Position numbers and translations under genes: made by a program
Source of the DNA: a bacterium
GTDB taxonomy: Bacteria > Desulfobacterota > GWC2-55-46
DNA length: 17,940 nucleotides
Direction: 5' to 3'
Assembly: GCA_004298725.1 (NCBI GenBank)
Contig: SCQA01000027.1
Coordinates: forward strand, 1 to 17,940
Notes under the pieces: generated by a model
What the model was told of the DNA's origin: nothing
The model's input: only the letters and a program-made list of their open reading frames with translations
Databases searched by the model: none
Shown here: positions 14,872 through 17,940 of the stretch, piece by piece
Layout of the letters: each line of letters starts with the position of its first letter
Position numbering within the stretch: the stretch's first letter is position 1

Positions 14872-16362
14872 ATGGAAATCCTGTACGAAAATAAAACCGG
14901 CGTTCGCCCGAAGCTAAGCATTATACTTCTTGACTGGTCATGCAGGGAGAGCTTTCATATTTTTAAATATCTCTCAGAGCAGACCGCCGCAAGGGAGGAC
15001 TATGAGGTGTTATGGGTTGAATATTACGGCGCCAGGCCCCCTGACATACGCCAAGAGATCGACAGGAGTTTAAAAAACGGCCAGCGCCCCCCGATAGACA
15101 AATGGATTGTGCTGGATATACCTAAAAATATTTACTATCACAAGCACCTGATGTTTAACGTCGGCATAATAGCCGCAACCGGGCGGATTGTGATGCTTTG
15201 CGATTCGGACGCCATACTCAGGCCGACATTCGTTCAGTCCGTTATAAACGCTTTTGAAAAAGAAGACGGCATAGTGGTGCATGTGGACGAAGTCCGCAAT
15301 GTTGACTCCAGATTCCATCCGTTCAACTATCCTTCAATTGACGATATTTTGGGGCAGGGTTGCATAAACTGGAAGGACGGACTTACCACGGGCCTTACGG
15401 ACAGGGAAGACCCGCTCCATACGCTTAATTACGGCGCGTGCATGGCGGCGCTAAAGGACGACATGATAGCCGTCGGCGGCGCGGATGAGCATATAGATTA
15501 CCTTGGTCATATCTGCGGCCCTTACGAAATGACCTTTAGGCTTGTTAATGCCGGTAAGCGCGAGGTTTGGTTACGCGATGAATTTATTTATCACGTGTGG
15601 CATCCGGGCACTGACGGGGTTAATAACCACATGGGTCCGCATGACGGCAGGAACGTGTCAACCACCGCGTTAAGCATAAAAAGGACCGGGCGGACAATGC
15701 CTTTGGTTGAAAACCAGGCTATCGGAAAACTTCGTCTGAAACAGGATGATGTTATATACGAGCCTCTTGTGAATCAGGCCATTCCAACGGAAGTTTTTAA
15801 GGATTGGGCTGTAGAGAAGTTCGCTGAAAAAAACGGACTGGAAAAGAGAAAAGGCATTCTTTGGTGGGTTAACGGCTTTAAAAAACATCCGTTTGTCAAT
15901 GCGTGGCTTGTCGCAACTTTTTTTAAGATATTGGTTAAGCAATTTCACATGAAGCTTACCAAATTCACCCGTAAGTCGTACTCCGGGCGCGAACTTCTTA
16001 AGAAGGTTTACAGGAGCTATGATTTTTTCAAGAAAATGGGGCAGTATAATTCGTACACCTTTCAAAGATGCGGCGTTTGCCTGAAAGAGCTTGCCTCTGA
16101 AAATACCGGTTCCATTGCGCTTTACGGCACCGGCGAGGTGGCCGAAATTATCTATAAAATGAGCTTGTGCGAACCGGTAAAAGTAAGCGCTGTCTTCGAC
16201 GGGTTTGCCTCCGGAAGTTTTTTCGACGTAAAGGTGTTGCCGTTTGAAAATATAAGATATTACAACGGCAAGATACTTATTGCCTCGCTTATCGGCGTTG
16301 ATGATAAGGTCGAAGCGCTTAAAAAAATAGGCGTAAGCAAGGAACGAATAGTGGTGCTGTAG
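14872..16362 (+). CDS. Family-2-type glycosyltransferase fused to a Rossmann domain
   Basis: The start is fixed: an in-frame stop lies at 14848-14850 and ATG 14872 is the first start codon after it, although no Shine-Dalgarno is seen. The first roughly 250 of 496 residues are a GT-A fold: KLSIILLDWSC opens it, D111-S-D113 is the metal-binding DxD, and GGADEH and YHVWHPG are acceptor-side motifs of galactosyltransferase-like members. The middle (about 260-400) is helical and basic, with no clear match. The last roughly 85 residues form a second Rossmann unit with GTGEVA at 419-424 and GKILIASL, like the nucleotide- or sugar-binding tail domains of some sugar enzymes. It probably transfers a sugar from a nucleotide donor in the cytoplasm. 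The donor and acceptor are unknown. Confidence 0.82.
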   Translation: MEILYENKTGVRPKLSIILLDWSCRESFHIFKYLSEQTAAREDYEVLWVEYYGARPPDIRQEIDRSLKNGQRPPIDKWIVLDIPKNIYYHKHLMFNVGIIAATGRIVMLCDSDAILRPTFVQSVINAFEKEDGIVVHVDEVRNVDSRFHPFNYPSIDDILGQGCINWKDGLTTGLTDREDPLHTLNYGACMAALKDDMIAVGGADEHIDYLGHICGPYEMTFRLVNAGKREVWLRDEFIYHVWHPGTDGVNNHMGPHDGRNVSTTALSIKRTGRTMPLVENQAIGKLRLKQDDVIYEPLVNQAIPTEVFKDWAVEKFAEKNGLEKRKGILWWVNGFKKHPFVNAWLVATFFKILVKQFHMKLTKFTRKSYSGRELLKKVYRSYDFFKKMGQYNSYTFQRCGVCLKELASENTGSIALYGTGEVAEIIYKMSLCEPVKVSAVFDGFASGSFFDVKVLPFENIRYYNGKILIASLIGVDDKVEALKKIGVSKERIVVL

Positions 16363-16463
16363 CTTTCTTGCGCTGGCATGCTTTACTTTCTCTCGCAGTA
16401 CGACCGGTGTTCCGTTTCAAAATCCGCTAAATAATCAAAGAGTTATTATAGTCCGTGATTTTA

Positions 16464-16472
16464 TGTTATATT
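16464..16472 (+). promoter_or_regulatory. Possible extended -10 promoter
   Basis: TG-T-TATATT at 16464-16472 fits an extended -10 element, in an A/T-rich stretch. No -35 box is recognisable. It would give a leader of about 28 bases for the gene at 16507. Confidence 0.3.
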
Positions 16473-16506
16473 TATTAGACATCATAAGAGAGGCTTGTAA
16501 GCTCGC

Positions 16507-17940
16507 ATGAAAAATATTTCCATAATACTGCCTACAAGAGGGCGCCCAGCGCTTGTCAAAAGGCTTTTTGACAGCCTTATAGAGACAACGGCAAAAATAG
16601 AGGACATAGAGGTAGTCCTGTACATAGACGATGACGACGTGGAAAGCCACGGCATAACGCACACTATTATAGACATTATAAAACTTATCAGGCCGCACGG
16701 GGCGTCGCTCGGCTCCATTCTTAACGAGTGTTATTATGCGTCATCAGGGCGTTATTTGTTTTTGATGAACGATGATGCCATCTACCGCACAAAAGGGTGG
16801 GATACGGACGTGCTTCGCGCTTTTGAGGCGTTCCCTGACGACATCGCCCTTGTTTACGGAAACGACCTTGACCAGGGCGGCAAGGTGCCGACTTTTCCCA
16901 TAATTTCGCGTAAGACGTGCGAATTTATGGGCGGCATATGCCCGTCTGAATATCTTAATCTTCATATTGAATCGCACCTTTTGGATATATTCAAAAGGCT
17001 TAAAGTTTTGGGTTATGACCGCATAGTTTACCTTGACGACGTTGTTTTCGAGCACATGCACTTTCAGCTCGGCAAGACCAGTTTTGACGCCACGTACAAA
17101 AAGAAGAATCAAGACCATGACGACTGGCATTTTCTTTCTTTTGATTCCGAGCGCGGGCTTGCGGCAAAGGGCCTTCAAGGGTATATTGACGGACACAGGC
17201 GCGGCATTGCGGATAGCGGCGCGTCGAAAACCGGCGGAGCACGGCCTGATGTTTCCATTATAATACCGGACGCTAATGTCAGCGCGGTGTTTGAGCCGCA
17301 TTGGCTTGATTCGCTTAATATTTCAGCCGGCGACGGCTTGCGGGTTGAAATTTTGGCGCCAGCCGGAGCGGCATACGCCGCCGTACCCGGCGCAAGCCTT
17401 GAAAAAGGATATGCAATTAAAATTATTTCCGATTGTGCCGGTCTTGGTTTTGCGGAGGCGTGCAACAGATGCGCTAAGTCCGCAGTAGGCGATTATTTGG
17501 TATTTTTAAGCAGTATGGCCCAGCCGCTTGCCGGCTGGCTTGGCGCGCTTCTTAAAACGGTAAAATCCGATTTAAAATGCGCCGTTGCCGGCGCAAAACT
17601 TCTTGACCGGAGAACAGGCAGAGTCTCTCACGTTGGCGTGAGCTTTTACGAGGAAAACGGTTTTGTGAGGCCGTCGCGCGTTTATAACGGCGTAGAGGCG
17701 ACTCACCCCGCGGTTACGAGAGTGCGCGAATTCCAGGCAATGGAGCCTTTTTGCATGGCGGTGCGCGCCAAGCAGTTTTTTGACGCCGGATGCTTTGACG
17801 CTGGTATGAAAGAGGCCGCAGGCTTAGACCTGTGCTTAAAGCTTCGCAAGATGGGTTGGAAGGTGTTGTACGCGCCTCAGTCGCAGGCGATACTGAATTG
17901 CGCCGGCTCTGTTTGCAATGGCCGCGGCGAGATTGCCGGT
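16507..17940 (+). CDS. Protein with two glycosyltransferase-like domains (3' end outside window)
   Basis: The frame is open from ATG 16507 through the last base, giving 478 residues without a stop. An in-frame TAA at 16498-16500 makes 16507 the first possible ATG. AGAGAGG (16487-16493) lies 13 bases before it, a poor Shine-Dalgarno. Domain one (about 1-200) is a GT-A fold: ISIILPTRGRP, an acidic run D41-D44, and LMNDDAIY with D89 and D90 as metal ligands. A linker follows, then domain two (about 248-478) opens with VSIIIP and has GLGFAEACN at 312-320 and GDYLVFL, both family-2 signatures. Where the metal-binding Asp should follow, it reads SSMAQP (335-340). The usual Glu-Asp pair before DLCLKLRKMGW is Ala-Gly (438-439). 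Domain two is thus probably non-catalytic. It likely works on the same glycan as the upstream enzyme. Confidence 0.82.
   Translation, partial: MKNISIILPTRGRPALVKRLFDSLIETTAKIEDIEVVLYIDDDDVESHGITHTIIDIIKLIRPHGASLGSILNECYYASSGRYLFLMNDDAIYRTKGWDTDVLRAFEAFPDDIALVYGNDLDQGGKVPTFPIISRKTCEFMGGICPSEYLNLHIESHLLDIFKRLKVLGYDRIVYLDDVVFEHMHFQLGKTSFDATYKKKNQDHDDWHFLSFDSERGLAAKGLQGYIDGHRRGIADSGASKTGGARPDVSIIIPDANVSAVFEPHWLDSLNISAGDGLRVEILAPAGAAYAAVPGASLEKGYAIKIISDCAGLGFAEACNRCAKSAVGDYLVFLSSMAQPLAGWLGALLKTVKSDLKCAVAGAKLLDRRTGRVSHVGVSFYEENGFVRPSRVYNGVEATHPAVTRVREFQAMEPFCMAVRAKQFFDAGCFDAGMKEAAGLDLCLKLRKMGWKVLYAPQSQAILNCAGSVCNGRGEIAG

Noticed and set aside
16435..17465. Several minus-strand open frames in the last 1.5 kb
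   Set aside because: The plus frame from 16507 is open to the end and codes for clear glycosyltransferase motifs; the minus frames are shadows.

Overview
The window carries eleven protein-coding genes, two of them cut by the window edges. No rRNA, tRNA, CRISPR array, insertion sequence or phage gene was seen. Base composition is moderate, and codon use looks uniform by eye (ATA for Ile and AGG for Arg are frequent throughout). A signal-peptidase-II-type lipoprotein with an OmpA domain, lspA itself and a LysM protein point to a diderm (Gram-negative) bacterium. A LysM gene, dprA and topA in a row is an order I recall from Geobacter-like Desulfobacterota. Together with the REC-PilZ protein this fits that group or a neighbour such as Nitrospirota, but that is inference and the phylum is not proven.

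Left part (1-4583): the 3' end of a LysM cell-wall protein, a probable terminator, dprA (DNA uptake and recombination), and topA (DNA topoisomerase I) behind a near-consensus sigma-70 promoter with a structured leader. A 259-base gap follows and holds a palindromic element built on runs of C and G.

Middle part (4843-12186): a response regulator with a PilZ domain converges on the ileS-lspA pair, which runs on the minus strand. Divergent from ileS is uvrB (nucleotide excision repair). After it comes a lipoprotein with a long coiled coil and an OmpA-type peptidoglycan-binding domain, with its own near-consensus promoter and Shine-Dalgarno sequence. LspA would process this lipoprotein.

Right part (12388 to the end): four genes in a row look like the start of a surface-glycan or small-molecule modification locus. 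They are a TylF-like methyltransferase, a B12-binding-type radical SAM enzyme, a family-2-type glycosyltransferase with a C-terminal Rossmann domain, and a protein with two glycosyltransferase-like domains. That last gene stays open from 16507 to the window end. Its second domain has lost the acidic residues expected for metal and acceptor binding. The genes are separated by 107-157 bases and several have their own promoter-like signals, so they may not form one tight operon. The glycan product cannot be read from this sequence. No clearly new defence or mobile system is visible; the right-hand locus is the least ordinary part.
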